Assembly: GCA_001804785.1 (NCBI GenBank)
Contig: MHBG01000058.1
Span: 1 to 64,000 of the forward strand
Length of the DNA stretch: 64,000 nt
Direction: 5' to 3'
Source: Lentisphaerae bacterium GWF2_45_14
GTDB taxonomy: Bacteria; Verrucomicrobiota; Lentisphaeria; Victivallales; GWF2-45-14
Shown piece after piece: positions 8,020 to 16,359 of this stretch (position 1 is its first letter; the number at the start of each line of letters is the position of its first letter). The translations under genes were made by a program, and so were the position numbers. The notes below the pieces were generated by a model. The model was not told the DNA's origin and did no database searches. It saw only the letters and a list, made by a program, of their open reading frames with translations.

Positions 8020-8442
8020 ATGGGGATATCTGCAAAATTATCTATATCCATTGAGATACGCCGGGACGTGGAAATCGATGCCATCATAAGACTTTATGAA
8101 GAGGCCGGCTGGTGGCGCGACGCTTATGACCGTAAATTTATTTCCGGCATCTTGACCGGGTCGTTCTGTTTTGCCGCCGCCTATGCGGGCGATGAGCTTA
8201 TAGGAATGGGGCGGGCGCTTTCTGACGGCGCGAGCGACGCGTACATACAGGACGTGACCGTCCTTAAAGCTTTGCGGGGCCGAGGCGTAGGCCGCCGGAT
8301 TATTCTTGCCATAATTAATCACCTGAAGGCACATGGTGTGGACTGGATAGCCCTTGTCGGGGAGCCGGGCACGAGAGGCTTTTACGAAAAGCTGGGATTC
8401 AGGGAAATGCACGCCTACATCCCGATGAAATTGTCTGATTAG
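8020..8442 (+). CDS. GNAT-family N-acetyltransferase
   Basis: A 140-residue GCN5-related acetyltransferase. The acetyl-CoA loop is visible as [16 protein letters not shown] (motif A, R/Q-x-x-G-x-G/A), preceded by a beta strand with [18 protein letters not shown] and followed by [11 protein letters not shown] (motif B). A TTG at 7999 could extend the frame, but the ATG at 8020 has GGGAGGGG five bases upstream. The substrate (small amine, antibiotic or protein) is not predictable. The stop codon lies just before the sensor kinase gene, whose ribosome site follows within 20 bases, so the two are probably co-transcribed; whether they share a pathway is unknown. Confidence 0.82.
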   Translation: MGISAKLSISIEIRRDVEIDAIIRLYEEAGWWRDAYDRKFISGILTGSFCFAAAYAGDELIGMGRALSDGASDAYIQDVTVLKALRGRGVGRRIILAIINHLKAHGVDWIALVGEPGTRGFYEKLGFREMHAYIPMKLSD

Positions 8443-8462
8443 TGAATTCAGAGAGGGGATGG

Positions 8463-11400
8463 ATGAAATCCAACGATGTCGACAGAAATATTATTGGGCG
8501 GAAGTCACTTCTGAAGCTAGCGCTTTTTTCTTTTTCAGTATTTGTTTTACTGTGCTCATTATCCGGTTTCGTCCTTTATTACATATATCATGCTGAGGCT
8601 GAAGGCGAGATTGCCTCGTACATGGATGAGGAGGAGGGACGGCTTCACCTCGTGGGTGAACGCATCCGGATACGCCTGACTGAGGTGATTTCAGACCTTC
8701 TATTTATCGCAGATATCGTTGAAGAGCATACCCAATTTTTCAGTCAGTCTGAATGCTCTAGGCATACAATGGCGGATTTTATTTTATTTGCCAAAAACAA
8801 AAGGATTTATGATCAGATCAGGTACATAAATGAAGACGGCATAGAGGTCATGAGAGTTAATTATAATTCCGGCAGGCCCGTCGCGGTTCCTGCAAAGGAA
8901 CTTCAGAACAAATCACACTGCTATTATTTTAAGGATGCTTCGGCGCTATCCCGCGGGAACGTATATATTTCACCGCTGGATCTGAATATGGAGAACGGGG
9001 TTCTTGAAAAGCCTTATAAACCGATGATAAGACTTGCGGCTCCGGTCTTCGGCCCTTCAGGGGAGCGGCGCGGAATCGTTGTTCTCAACTATCTGGCCTC
9101 CAATCTTCTCAAGGCCGCCTCAGGGCATATGCAGATTATCAACGAGAATGGGGATTGGCTGCGTGGCGGCGGCGCGGGCAAGGACTGGGCATTTATGTTC
9201 GGAGGAGGTGAGCGGTTTAATAAATATTATCCGGAGCTATGGGATATCTCGCGCAAGCACAATGCGGGGCAGATATTTGACGATTCGCGGATATTTGTCT
9301 TTGAAAAGTTGAATCCGACAAAGTCCCATCCGGGAGCGAAGGGAAATACATGGTGCTTATTTACGCTTGCTGACAAGGATAGGGCTTTCCCTTATCTGAA
9401 AGAGGAATTGGTGAAGTTTATTCAGTTTTTCATTATGCTTTGTCTGTTTTTTCTTGCCTTGTGTTTTTATCTTTATCTGCTTGCCGTCAAGAGGATTGCC
9501 GCTGATACGCGCTTTAAGATAATGTTCCGTTATTCTACGGATCCGTATTTTCTTTTTGGCAGGAGAGGCGTTATTGACTGCAACGACGCGGCAATATCTC
9601 TTCTAAAAGTTTCAGGAAGAGAGTATCTGATGGGAAAGTTTCCTTTTGATTTCCCCCCCGAATTTCAGCCTGACGCTATTTTGTCGCGAGTCAAGGCTCT
9701 CTCTTTGCCCGGACAGGCTGAGAAGACGGGCAGTCTGAGGTTTGAATGGGAGTATCTTGATTTTAGCGGGAAGTCGATACCTGCGGAGGTTACATTAAGT
9801 TGTATAAGGCCCGGGAAAAACGGTCTTTTCCTTTTGGAAATTCATGACCTTTCTTTGCGCATCGAGGCCGAGAGAGAGTTACGGCTGAGCGAATTGCGGC
9901 TCAATAAGGCCCAGGAGATTGCCAGGCTCGGAAACTGGGAGCTCGCGATAGACAGCGGCTCTCTCTGGTGGTCAAAAGAGGTTTTCACCTTGTGCGGAAT
10001 GGATCCGGACAGAGATCCGCCAACGTTTAAAAATTATCTCAAGATAATTCATAAAGAGGATATGCGCAGATTTGCCGCCGCCGTGGAGTCTTCCATAAAT
10101 TCAGGAGAGATGTTCGATATAGAATACCGTATCGTTACGACCGACTCTATAAAGGATATGCACACAATAGGCCATCCGAGGCAGGATGCGTCCGGCAAGA
10201 TAGCCGTAGTGAGCGGTACCATCCAGGACATAACCGAAAGAAAGCGCTATGAGGAGGAACTGAAAAACGCCAAGCGGGAGGCAGAAACTATAAATAATCG
10301 GCTTAAAGAGGTCAATCTCAAGCTCGCTAGAAGCATGACAGCTACGCAGAAATTCGCCGCTGAAGCGCGGCAGGCAAGTCTGGCGAAGAGCGAGTTTATC
10401 GCGAATATGTCTCACGAAATAAGAACGCCCATGAATGCGATAATCGGGTTTTCTGAACTCCTCTATAATGAAGAAAAAGACCCTCGCATGCGGGACTACA
10501 TATTGACAGTTAAGAACAGCGGAAAATCTCTCCTCACAATCATAAACGACATTCTGGACATATCAAAAGTAGAGGCCGGCAAGCTATCTCTCACATATAA
10601 ACCGTTTTCAATTTCCTGTGTTATGATGGATATAAAAAACCTATTTGCTCATGGCGTCGAGGAGAAGAAGATTGATTTCACATGCAATGTGGATGACTTC
10701 GTCCCTGATGTCATTATACTTGACGAGACACGTTTCAGGCAGATACTCATGAACCTTGTCGGAAACGCAATAAAGTTTACCGATTCTGGACATATAAGAG
10801 TTTTTATTTTAGGCACGGCGGCTGGGAATAGTGTCGACCGTATAAATCTTTCTCTCAAAGTCGAGGATAGCGGCTGCGGCATTCCGGAGCGGCTGACAGA
10901 GCGTATCTTCGAGCCTTTTGAACAGCTTGCCTCAGATACAGGACCGCATGTTGAGGGAACAGGACTGGGACTGACCATAACCAAAAAGTTAGTCAAAGCG
11001 ATGCACGGGACGATCTCCGTCAGCAGCTGTCCCGGTGAAGGCTCAGTTTTCAGCGTCGATTTTACGGACGTTGAGTTTTCCCGGGAATCAAGTTCCGCAG
11101 CGTCCAGCTCCGAAACAGCCGAGCTCAAAGGTTTCGGTTCCGGCTTTTCTGTTCTTGTCTGCGACAATGATCCAGTTGGAAGGGCGCTTATAAAGGGCTA
11201 TCTTGACGATTGCCCGGATATAAAGCTCTCCGAGGCGTCCAGCATCGCTGAAGCTCTCCTTTTATGCCGCGGGCATAAGCATGATTTTATTTTTATAGAC
11301 ATAAAAGAGGGGGAATTGAACGTGGAGGCAGCATTAAAAAAAATCAGGGATTCTCCTGGCTTGAGGGATGTTGTCCTGGCAATCATAACTTCTTCCGTAG

Positions 11401-11804
11401 AAAAAGAGACAGAGGATTATCTGCGACCGCTTTGCGATGTTTTTCTCCGGAAGCCCGTTAATCGTCGTGGCATAGTCGATTTGCTTGCCGGATTTGTCAG
11501 GAAAAAGAGGAGGGACGTTCTGGAAGAGGGCGATTTTAAAAATGAAGTTCCGGCATTGCCCGCCCTTGAGCAGCTGATGGAACGTTTTCAAGCCGTCTGT
11601 TCCGGCATGAACATGAGGGATATCGAGCTTTTTGGTGAGGATATCTTGAGAGCGGGAGAGAGCTGTAATTCCGCAGGGCTCGTCGATTACGGGAGAAAAA
11701 TCCTGTCAATGGTAGAATCTTTTGATGTTTCGATGCTCTCGTCCACACTTGATTTATTTCCTGTAATGCTTAATAAGATTCGTGAAGCAAAGGAGACGTT
11801 ATGA
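8463..11804 (+). CDS. Membrane-bound hybrid sensor histidine kinase
   Basis: About 1113 residues, acting at the inner membrane. Domains in order: transmembrane segment about 20-42; a periplasmic sensor of ~275 residues resembling a double-Cache domain ([27 protein letters not shown]); a second transmembrane segment about 319-341; two PAS domains (about 349-460 and 485-600); a linker coil; HisKA with phospho-acceptor His651 ([11 protein letters not shown]); HATPase with N-box [20 protein letters not shown] and [10 protein letters not shown]; a receiver domain about 896-1010 with Asp946; and a helical tail of 100 residues. The ATG at 8463 follows GAGGGG and is preferred to the GTG at 8442. The stop overlaps the next gene (ATGA), which encodes a second receiver-kinase, so the two likely form one phosphorelay. 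No DNA-binding output is present. Confidence 0.9.
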   Translation: MKSNDVDRNIIGRKSLLKLALFSFSVFVLLCSLSGFVLYYIYHAEAEGEIASYMDEEEGRLHLVGERIRIRLTEVISDLLFIADIVEEHTQFFSQSECSRHTMADFILFAKNKRIYDQIRYINEDGIEVMRVNYNSGRPVAVPAKELQNKSHCYYFKDASALSRGNVYISPLDLNMENGVLEKPYKPMIRLAAPVFGPSGERRGIVVLNYLASNLLKAASGHMQIINENGDWLRGGGAGKDWAFMFGGGERFNKYYPELWDISRKHNAGQIFDDSRIFVFEKLNPTKSHPGAKGNTWCLFTLADKDRAFPYLKEELVKFIQFFIMLCLFFLALCFYLYLLAVKRIAADTRFKIMFRYSTDPYFLFGRRGVIDCNDAAISLLKVSGREYLMGKFPFDFPPEFQPDAILSRVKALSLPGQAEKTGSLRFEWEYLDFSGKSIPAEVTLSCIRPGKNGLFLLEIHDLSLRIEAERELRLSELRLNKAQEIARLGNWELAIDSGSLWWSKEVFTLCGMDPDRDPPTFKNYLKIIHKEDMRRFAAAVESSINSGEMFDIEYRIVTTDSIKDMHTIGHPRQDASGKIAVVSGTIQDITERKRYEEELKNAKREAETINNRLKEVNLKLARSMTATQKFAAEARQASLAKSEFIANMSHEIRTPMNAIIGFSELLYNEEKDPRMRDYILTVKNSGKSLLTIINDILDISKVEAGKLSLTYKPFSISCVMMDIKNLFAHGVEEKKIDFTCNVDDFVPDVIILDETRFRQILMNLVGNAIKFTDSGHIRVFILGTAAGNSVDRINLSLKVEDSGCGIPERLTERIFEPFEQLASDTGPHVEGTGLGLTITKKLVKAMHGTISVSSCPGEGSVFSVDFTDVEFSRESSSAASSSETAELKGFGSGFSVLVCDNDPVGRALIKGYLDDCPDIKLSEASSIAEALLLCRGHKHDFIFIDIKEGELNVEAALKKIRDSPGLRDVVLAIITSSVEKETEDYLRPLCDVFLRKPVNRRGIVDLLAGFVRKKRRDVLEEGDFKNEVPALPALEQLMERFQAVCSGMNMRDIELFGEDILRAGESCNSAGLVDYGRKILSMVESFDVSMLSSTLDLFPVMLNKIREAKETL

Positions 11805-12913
11805 GCGATGGCCTTAAAAAAAATCCGTTAGTGATGATAGTCGATGATGTCCCGAAAAATATCCAGATATTGGGAAATATACTGAGAGAAAATATTCAAT
11901 GCGATTTTTCTTTTGCTCAGGATGGACGGCAGGCCCTTGATATAATATCACGTTCGGCGCCGGATCTTATTCTTCTTGACATAACGATGCCGGTAATGGA
12001 CGGACTTGAAGTCTGCCGGGCACTTAAAAAAAATCCCGAGACAGCAGATATTCCGATAATATTCATCACTGCCCGCGTCGATTCCGAAGATGTCATAAAA
12101 GGCTTCGAGGCCGGGGCTGTGGATTATATTACAAAGCCGTTCAATTCGCCGGAGCTTCTTGCCAGAGTCAAAACCCAGCTCGCCATTCGTGAGCAAAATG
12201 CCATCATCCTCAGGCAGAATTCGGAACTGCGTGAACTTCTGCATGTACTCTGCCATGACCTGGTCAATCCGGTCGCCGCCATTCTCGGGCTTGTGAATAT
12301 GCTTGACGATTCAGGCCCTATGCGTAAGTTGAAGCCGCTTATGCTCGATGCCGCCGATAACGCTCTGGGGCTTATTGCACTCATTAGAAATATGAGGAAA
12401 CTTGAGGATAAAAACGAGAGTTTGGATTTGAGGTATCTGCCCCTTTCCGAACTTGTCAGGGAATCCCTTTGTATGCTGGAGCAAGGGTTTAACAAGAAGA
12501 ACATTGCCGTTTCCATTGAAATGCCGGATGCCCTTCACGTTTGTGTCGAGGCTGTTTCGTTTGTCAATTCGGTTATGAATAATATTTTCTCCAATGCCAT
12601 CAAGTTTTCCATGAAGAATTCCACGGTCTTCGTCTCGGCAGTCTTAAAGGGAACCGAAGCTCTTCTCGTAATTAAAGATTCCGGTATCGGGATGCCCGAT
12701 GAAGTCCTGAATAATATCTTCAGCGTATCTTTTTCCGTGAGCAGAACTGGCACTGACGGTGAGACGGGAAGTGGCTTCGGAATGCCGCTTGTGAAGAAAT
12801 TCGTCGAAGCTTACGGCGGGCGTATAGAAATATCATCATCCGAAGAAAATGAGCTCTCTCCAAGCGGAACAGAGATCAGGATTTTCCTGCCGGGCCGCAT
12901 CTCCGACTTATAA
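11801..12913 (+). CDS. Response regulator-histidine kinase (REC-HisKA-HATPase)
   Basis: A 370-residue soluble protein. The N-terminal receiver domain has acidic residues in IVDDVPKN, phospho-acceptor Asp60 ([13 protein letters not shown]) and the conserved Thr/Lys (FITAR, YITKPFN). A dimerisation and phosphotransfer region follows, with His152 in [14 protein letters not shown]. The HATPase end (about 240-365) carries the N-box [21 protein letters not shown] and [13 protein letters not shown]. It starts four bases inside the upstream hybrid kinase and probably receives phosphate from it. Such receiver-first kinases usually tune another response regulator, and none with an output domain is linked here. 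It ends 94 bases from the convergent cyclase gene. Confidence 0.9.
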   Translation: MSDGLKKNPLVMIVDDVPKNIQILGNILRENIQCDFSFAQDGRQALDIISRSAPDLILLDITMPVMDGLEVCRALKKNPETADIPIIFITARVDSEDVIKGFEAGAVDYITKPFNSPELLARVKTQLAIREQNAIILRQNSELRELLHVLCHDLVNPVAAILGLVNMLDDSGPMRKLKPLMLDAADNALGLIALIRNMRKLEDKNESLDLRYLPLSELVRESLCMLEQGFNKKNIAVSIEMPDALHVCVEAVSFVNSVMNNIFSNAIKFSMKNSTVFVSAVLKGTEALLVIKDSGIGMPDEVLNNIFSVSFSVSRTGTDGETGSGFGMPLVKKFVEAYGGRIEISSSEENELSPSGTEIRIFLPGRISDL

Positions 12914-13007
12914 ACTAAGTTCGCCTCTTCACTAGAATTTGTGGGTGAACTCCGGCTCGGGGCGGCATTTTGATGGGGATGCCGTGCATGACGGAGCGAA
13001 GATAATG

Positions 13008-13898
13008 TCAACGGTATTCCACAAAATACATTTTGACGAGCCCCTTGCCTTTTAGTTCCAGAGGCGGCCTTGCCGTAAGGTTAAAATGACCCGACGCAAG
13101 TTTGAATGTTTCTTCTGATATATTTATCTTCATCGGTTCGGATGACGATTCTATGCGCGATGCCGTATTGATGGTATCCCCGAACACATCATAGATATAT
13201 TTTTCGATGCCGACCACGCCGCCGACGACTCTTCCGCTGTGGATGCCAGCTCGTATTTCCCACTTTATGGTTGAATTTGTATTGCGTTCTTTCAGGTATT
13301 TCATTATTTTGACTGCCGCGTTTATGATGTTGACTGCGTGCGAATCATTTTTTTCAGGCATGCCGGAGACGCACATATAGGCATCTCCGATGGTTTTTAT
13401 ACGCTCACAGCCGCAGGATTTGACTATTCTGTCGAAGGCCGTGAAAATTTCATTGAGTTCACCAATGAGCGCTTCCGGGTGCATGTTTTCTGATATTCTC
13501 GTAAAGTTTACGATATCTGAAAACATCACACTTACGTTTTCGAAACTTTCCGGTTTTGCGCATCCGTTTTTCTTCAGTTCGTCGGCGACTTTATGCGGTA
13601 GTATATTGAGGAGGAGTTTTTCAGATATCTGACGTTCTTTTTCTATTATTTCATTGGATTCCATGAGTTGGATATTCGCTTCGGCCAGCTTGAGCTTCTG
13701 ATCCTCAAGTTCTTCCCGCTGTTCCAGGAGTTTAAGACTTGCTTCGGCCATTTTGAATTTCTGTTCCTCAAGGAGCTCCATATTTTTCTGATTTGCTTTT
13801 TTTCCGCGTAAGCCTCTGAGGACATAAAAAACGAGCATGGCTGAAATTATGATATATGATATTGCGAGCGCGGTAATCATTGCTGTTGGAAATGTCAT
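13008..13898 (-). CDS. Class III adenylate cyclase, membrane-anchored
   Basis: A 296-residue nucleotide cyclase. One transmembrane segment (about 7-28) is followed by a coiled coil (about 40-100) with two near-identical units, 43-59 and 64-80 (LEEQKFKMAEASL / LEDQKLKLAEANI), period 21. The cyclase domain (about 118-296) has metal ligands Asp128 (MFSDIVNFT) and Asp172 (GDAYM), and transition-state residues Asn244 and Arg248 (NTASR). The base-selecting pair is Lys168 (IKTIGDAYM) and Asp237 (YDVFG), the ATP-specific pair, so the product should be cAMP. The ATG at 13898 follows GGGAGA at good spacing and begins just before the membrane segment; the frame is open 22 codons further upstream. No periplasmic or PAS sensor is present, so the coil may be the control element. 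Confidence 0.9.
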   Translation of the reverse strand: MTFPTAMITALAISYIIISAMLVFYVLRGLRGKKANQKNMELLEEQKFKMAEASLKLLEQREELEDQKLKLAEANIQLMESNEIIEKERQISEKLLLNILPHKVADELKKNGCAKPESFENVSVMFSDIVNFTRISENMHPEALIGELNEIFTAFDRIVKSCGCERIKTIGDAYMCVSGMPEKNDSHAVNIINAAVKIMKYLKERNTNSTIKWEIRAGIHSGRVVGGVVGIEKYIYDVFGDTINTASRIESSSEPMKINISEETFKLASGHFNLTARPPLELKGKGLVKMYFVEYR

Positions 13899-13977
13899 AG
13901 TTATCTCCCGTGAAAGAATATCACAGGGTGGCGGAATAATCAAAGCGTATGAAGCAAGTCTCATCTTTTAAGTTTAT

Positions 13978-14006
13978 TTGCGTATTGATATTTAGAAGGG
14001 TATAAT
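13978..14006 (+). promoter_or_regulatory. Strong candidate sigma-70 promoter of the TadE-like gene
   Basis: TTGCGT (13978-13983), a 17-base spacer and a perfect TATAAT (14001-14006). The expected transcription start is about 14013, which coincides with an upstream in-frame ATG and therefore argues for the ATG at 14034 as the true start. Confidence 0.6.
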
Positions 14007-14033
14007 ATCAGGATGAAGACAGGTAGGTATTTT

Positions 14034-14600
14034 ATGCGGAAAGAGAGAAAAGGACAATCGGGTCAGGCTATTGCCGAGCTTATTACCGGCATTCTGGCTA
14101 TCGCTACGGTTTTTCTCGGCATGCTTTTTGTCTCAGCCATGGGCTTGGGAAATATAGAAAACCTTATTTCTGCGAGAAGTTCAGCCGATCTCACAGCCTG
14201 CTCGGAAGAATCTTCCGGAAATTCAGGGGCGGTCTCGCTTGTAGGATGGAACACCGGAAACGACGGGCTTTACTTTACTCCTGATGACGAGCAACTCGGC
14301 GGCGGGGAAGGGGATGGCGTGTCCTTCGTGAACCAGCTTGTATCGGAGTCGCCGGAATACGACCTTTCCAATTCAGTGTCGGTAGGAACCAGTAACTACA
14401 CTAGTCCCTTCTGCGATCTTGACGTGGACCCGCTTTTTGTTAATGCCGGAGGCCTTGTCTCTGCTTCGGCGACTGACAGCGATCCGCTCGGATCAAGAGG
14501 TTTGAGTGATCTTAAAGGCGCCTTCCAGTTCCTTGTGGAGTCTGATTTGGACATCAGTCTGTCGGAAACCGTCTACATGCCTTCCATATATTATGAATAG
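14034..14600 (+). CDS. TadE-like pilus-type membrane protein
   Basis: A 188-residue protein with a short basic N-terminus (MRKERKGQSGQ), then AIAELITGILAIATVFLGMLFV, the hydrophobic segment with an early Glu seen in TadE/TadG-like pseudopilins. The remainder (about 45-188) is acidic, Gly/Ser-rich and presumably outside the membrane; it contains NDGLYFTPDDEQLG. The ATG at 14034 has AGGTAGGT upstream and lies about 20 bases after the predicted transcription start; the ATG at 14013 would be leaderless. No Tad secretion ATPase or platform gene is in the window, so it is an orphan. It is followed after 26 bases by a nucleotidyltransferase gene. Confidence 0.6.
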   Translation: MRKERKGQSGQAIAELITGILAIATVFLGMLFVSAMGLGNIENLISARSSADLTACSEESSGNSGAVSLVGWNTGNDGLYFTPDDEQLGGGEGDGVSFVNQLVSESPEYDLSNSVSVGTSNYTSPFCDLDVDPLFVNAGGLVSASATDSDPLGSRGLSDLKGAFQFLVESDLDISLSETVYMPSIYYE

Positions 14601-14626
14601 ATCCAACAAAAGGAATCCCGAAATCT

Positions 14627-15136
14627 ATGACTCAAAATCTGCATCGTTCACCCTCTGAAAAGAATGTGTCCCTTGATACTGCCCTTCTCTGGAGAGAAAA
14701 GCTTAGGAAAAATAACAAAAAACTTGTTGTAACAAACGGCTGTTTTGATATATTGCACAGAGGGCATGTCGAGTATCTTTGTAAAGCGGCTGAATTGGCG
14801 GATTTTTTGTTGGTCCTTGTCAATGCCGATTCCTCCGTCAGGAGGCTGAAGGGGCCGTCAAGACCTCTCAACAGCGAGGAGGATAGGGCGTTTGTGCTGG
14901 CCGCGCTGGAATCAGTTGATATGACGGTAATTTTTAACGATGAACGATGTACGAAAATGATAAAAGCTCTTTGCCCGGATGTTTACGTCAAAGGCGGTGA
15001 CTATACCATAGATACAATAAATATTGAGGAGAAAGAGGCTCTTTTTGCTGTGAACGCACAAATAAAGTTTATATCCTTTGTCCCCGGCTTTTCAACGACT
15101 GGGACAATTAATAAAATGAATATAAAAGAGTCTTAA
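14627..15136 (+). CDS. HldE/RfaE2-type heptose-1-phosphate adenylyltransferase
   Basis: A 169-residue cytidylyltransferase-fold enzyme matching the stand-alone C-terminal half of HldE. It would transfer AMP from ATP to D-glycero-beta-D-manno-heptose 1-phosphate to make ADP-heptose for lipopolysaccharide. Seen: VVTNGCFDILHRGHVEYL with the HxGH nucleotide-binding motif, VNADSSVRRLKGPSRP, and the C-terminal FVPGFSTTGTI (the S/T-T-T end motif). Lys and Gly in YVKGGDY also fit. The kinase half is not encoded beside it. Related enzymes adenylylate other sugar phosphates, so the exact substrate is inferred. Only one base separates it from the next gene. Confidence 0.82.
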   Translation: MTQNLHRSPSEKNVSLDTALLWREKLRKNNKKLVVTNGCFDILHRGHVEYLCKAAELADFLLVLVNADSSVRRLKGPSRPLNSEEDRAFVLAALESVDMTVIFNDERCTKMIKALCPDVYVKGGDYTIDTINIEEKEALFAVNAQIKFISFVPGFSTTGTINKMNIKES

Positions 15137-15137
15137 A

Positions 15138-15797
15138 ATGTCTAAACTTAAAGATTTTTTTGATCTCGTACTTAGGATGGATAAAATGAAAAAAACAAAA
15201 TCTGAAAATGACAAAAATGGGCTGACGCGGCTCGAAACAGGTCTCTTCGACTCCATCGAATTCTGTCTCGGCTTGCTCGGTACGGTACCGGTGCCGATTT
15301 TTATTGTCAACAGTGACGATGAAGTAATCATGCTTAACTCTCCGAGATTCGAAAGCGCTGAGAAGGGCTTTTGCTGTGTCCACGAGGGCGAGCTTAACAA
15401 CTGGAGAATCAGCAAGGAAAGTCATTGCATTTTCTGTGAAACTGTCCACGAAGCTAGGAAAAAAGACGAAAAAATCATCAGAAAAGGCTCATGGCAGATA
15501 GCTGCCGGAAGCTCCAGGAAAGAGCTCATTGTTCTTATTCACGCGACTCCGGTTACAATCGAAAATGATAAATTCGTTTTTGTCGCGCTCGAAAATATTA
15601 CCGAGGTCGAACAGCTTAAAGGACTCCTCCCGATATGCATGGAGTGCAACAAAATTTACGATAACGGAACTTCCGAATGGATAAGGATAGATGAATTTAT
15701 AACAGAGCGGAGCCCTGCCAAGTTCTCCCATGGACTCTGTCCTATATGTTCGGAAAGACTAATGGACGATATTGACAGGGAAAACGGCAATGATTGA
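15138..15797 (+). CDS. PAS-like protein with cysteine clusters and C-terminal CxxC/FSHG module
   Basis: A 219-residue soluble sensor-like protein. Residues about 35-155 read as a PAS fold (VPIFIVNSDDEVIMLNSPRFE ... FVALENITEVEQLKGLLP). Inside it is a Cys/His group: CCVH, then SHCIFCETV, reminiscent of PAS domains with a GCxxxxxCxxC insertion. The C-terminal ~65 residues carry ICMECNKIYD, a Trp-rich link and FSHGLCPICSERL, two CxxC pairs plus His. This ending is often seen at the end of PAS or receiver proteins in Deltaproteobacteria and looks like a small zinc or iron module. No output or catalytic domain is present, so it may act through protein contact. Function unknown. Confidence 0.72.
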   Translation: MSKLKDFFDLVLRMDKMKKTKSENDKNGLTRLETGLFDSIEFCLGLLGTVPVPIFIVNSDDEVIMLNSPRFESAEKGFCCVHEGELNNWRISKESHCIFCETVHEARKKDEKIIRKGSWQIAAGSSRKELIVLIHATPVTIENDKFVFVALENITEVEQLKGLLPICMECNKIYDNGTSEWIRIDEFITERSPAKFSHGLCPICSERLMDDIDRENGND

Positions 15798-15824
15798 GTC
15801 GTCTTCCCTATCTGGAATTACTAG

Positions 15825-16316
15825 ATGAAACGTAATAAAAAACCACGGCTTAAAATAGTTTCTGGCGGACAGTCCGGCGTGGATAGGGCCGCCCTTGATG
15901 CCGCGCTCGATGCCGGCTTTCCATGTGGCGGCTGGTGTCCCAAAAGACGGCTTGCCGAAGACGGTCCCATTCCGAAGTCATATCCTCTCAAGGAATCGCG
16001 TTCGCCTTTCTATTCAACCAGGACAAGGATGAATGTCGAGGAGAGCGACGGCACCCTTATCATTGTCACTGCCGAGCCTACAGGCGGTACCGCTCTAACA
16101 ATTGATCTTGCGAAGAATGCTTCAAAACCGCTCCATGTTGTAAAACTCAATGATAAAGACGTGTCAGCCGCCAGTCTTGGAAAGATCAGGAAGTGGCTGA
16201 AGTCAAATAATATAAATATTCTTAACGTGGCGGGTCCACGCGAAAGCGGCGCCCCCGGCATTTACGACAAGGCGAAGTCATTGATGAAAGAACTTCTTGC
16301 CCAGCCATTCGGCTGA
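15825..16316 (+). CDS. Putative molybdenum (cofactor) carrier-like protein
   Basis: A 163-residue Rossmann-like protein related to the LOG/DprA-type fold and the putative molybdenum carrier family. Seen: VSGGQSGVDRAALDAALDAGFPCGGWCPKRRLAEDGPIP at residues about 11-50, which is highly characteristic, then YSTRTRMNVEESDGTLIIVTAEPTGGTALTID (about 65-95), the second glycine-rich binding loop. In this family the protein is thought to bind molybdenum cofactor or a nucleotide; direct function is unproven here. No molybdoenzyme gene is nearby. It starts 27 bases after the PAS protein, in a run of same-strand genes, and converges on the RND operon. Confidence 0.85.
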   Translation: MKRNKKPRLKIVSGGQSGVDRAALDAALDAGFPCGGWCPKRRLAEDGPIPKSYPLKESRSPFYSTRTRMNVEESDGTLIIVTAEPTGGTALTIDLAKNASKPLHVVKLNDKDVSAASLGKIRKWLKSNNINILNVAGPRESGAPGIYDKAKSLMKELLAQPFG

Positions 16317-16359
16317 ACATTGCCTTGCCGCTTTCGTTATGCTGACGGCATTGGAAAAT

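Noticed and set aside
13899-13964. 22-codon N-terminal extension of the adenylate cyclase
   Set aside because: The ATG at 13898 has a good GGGAGA site and starts right before the membrane segment.
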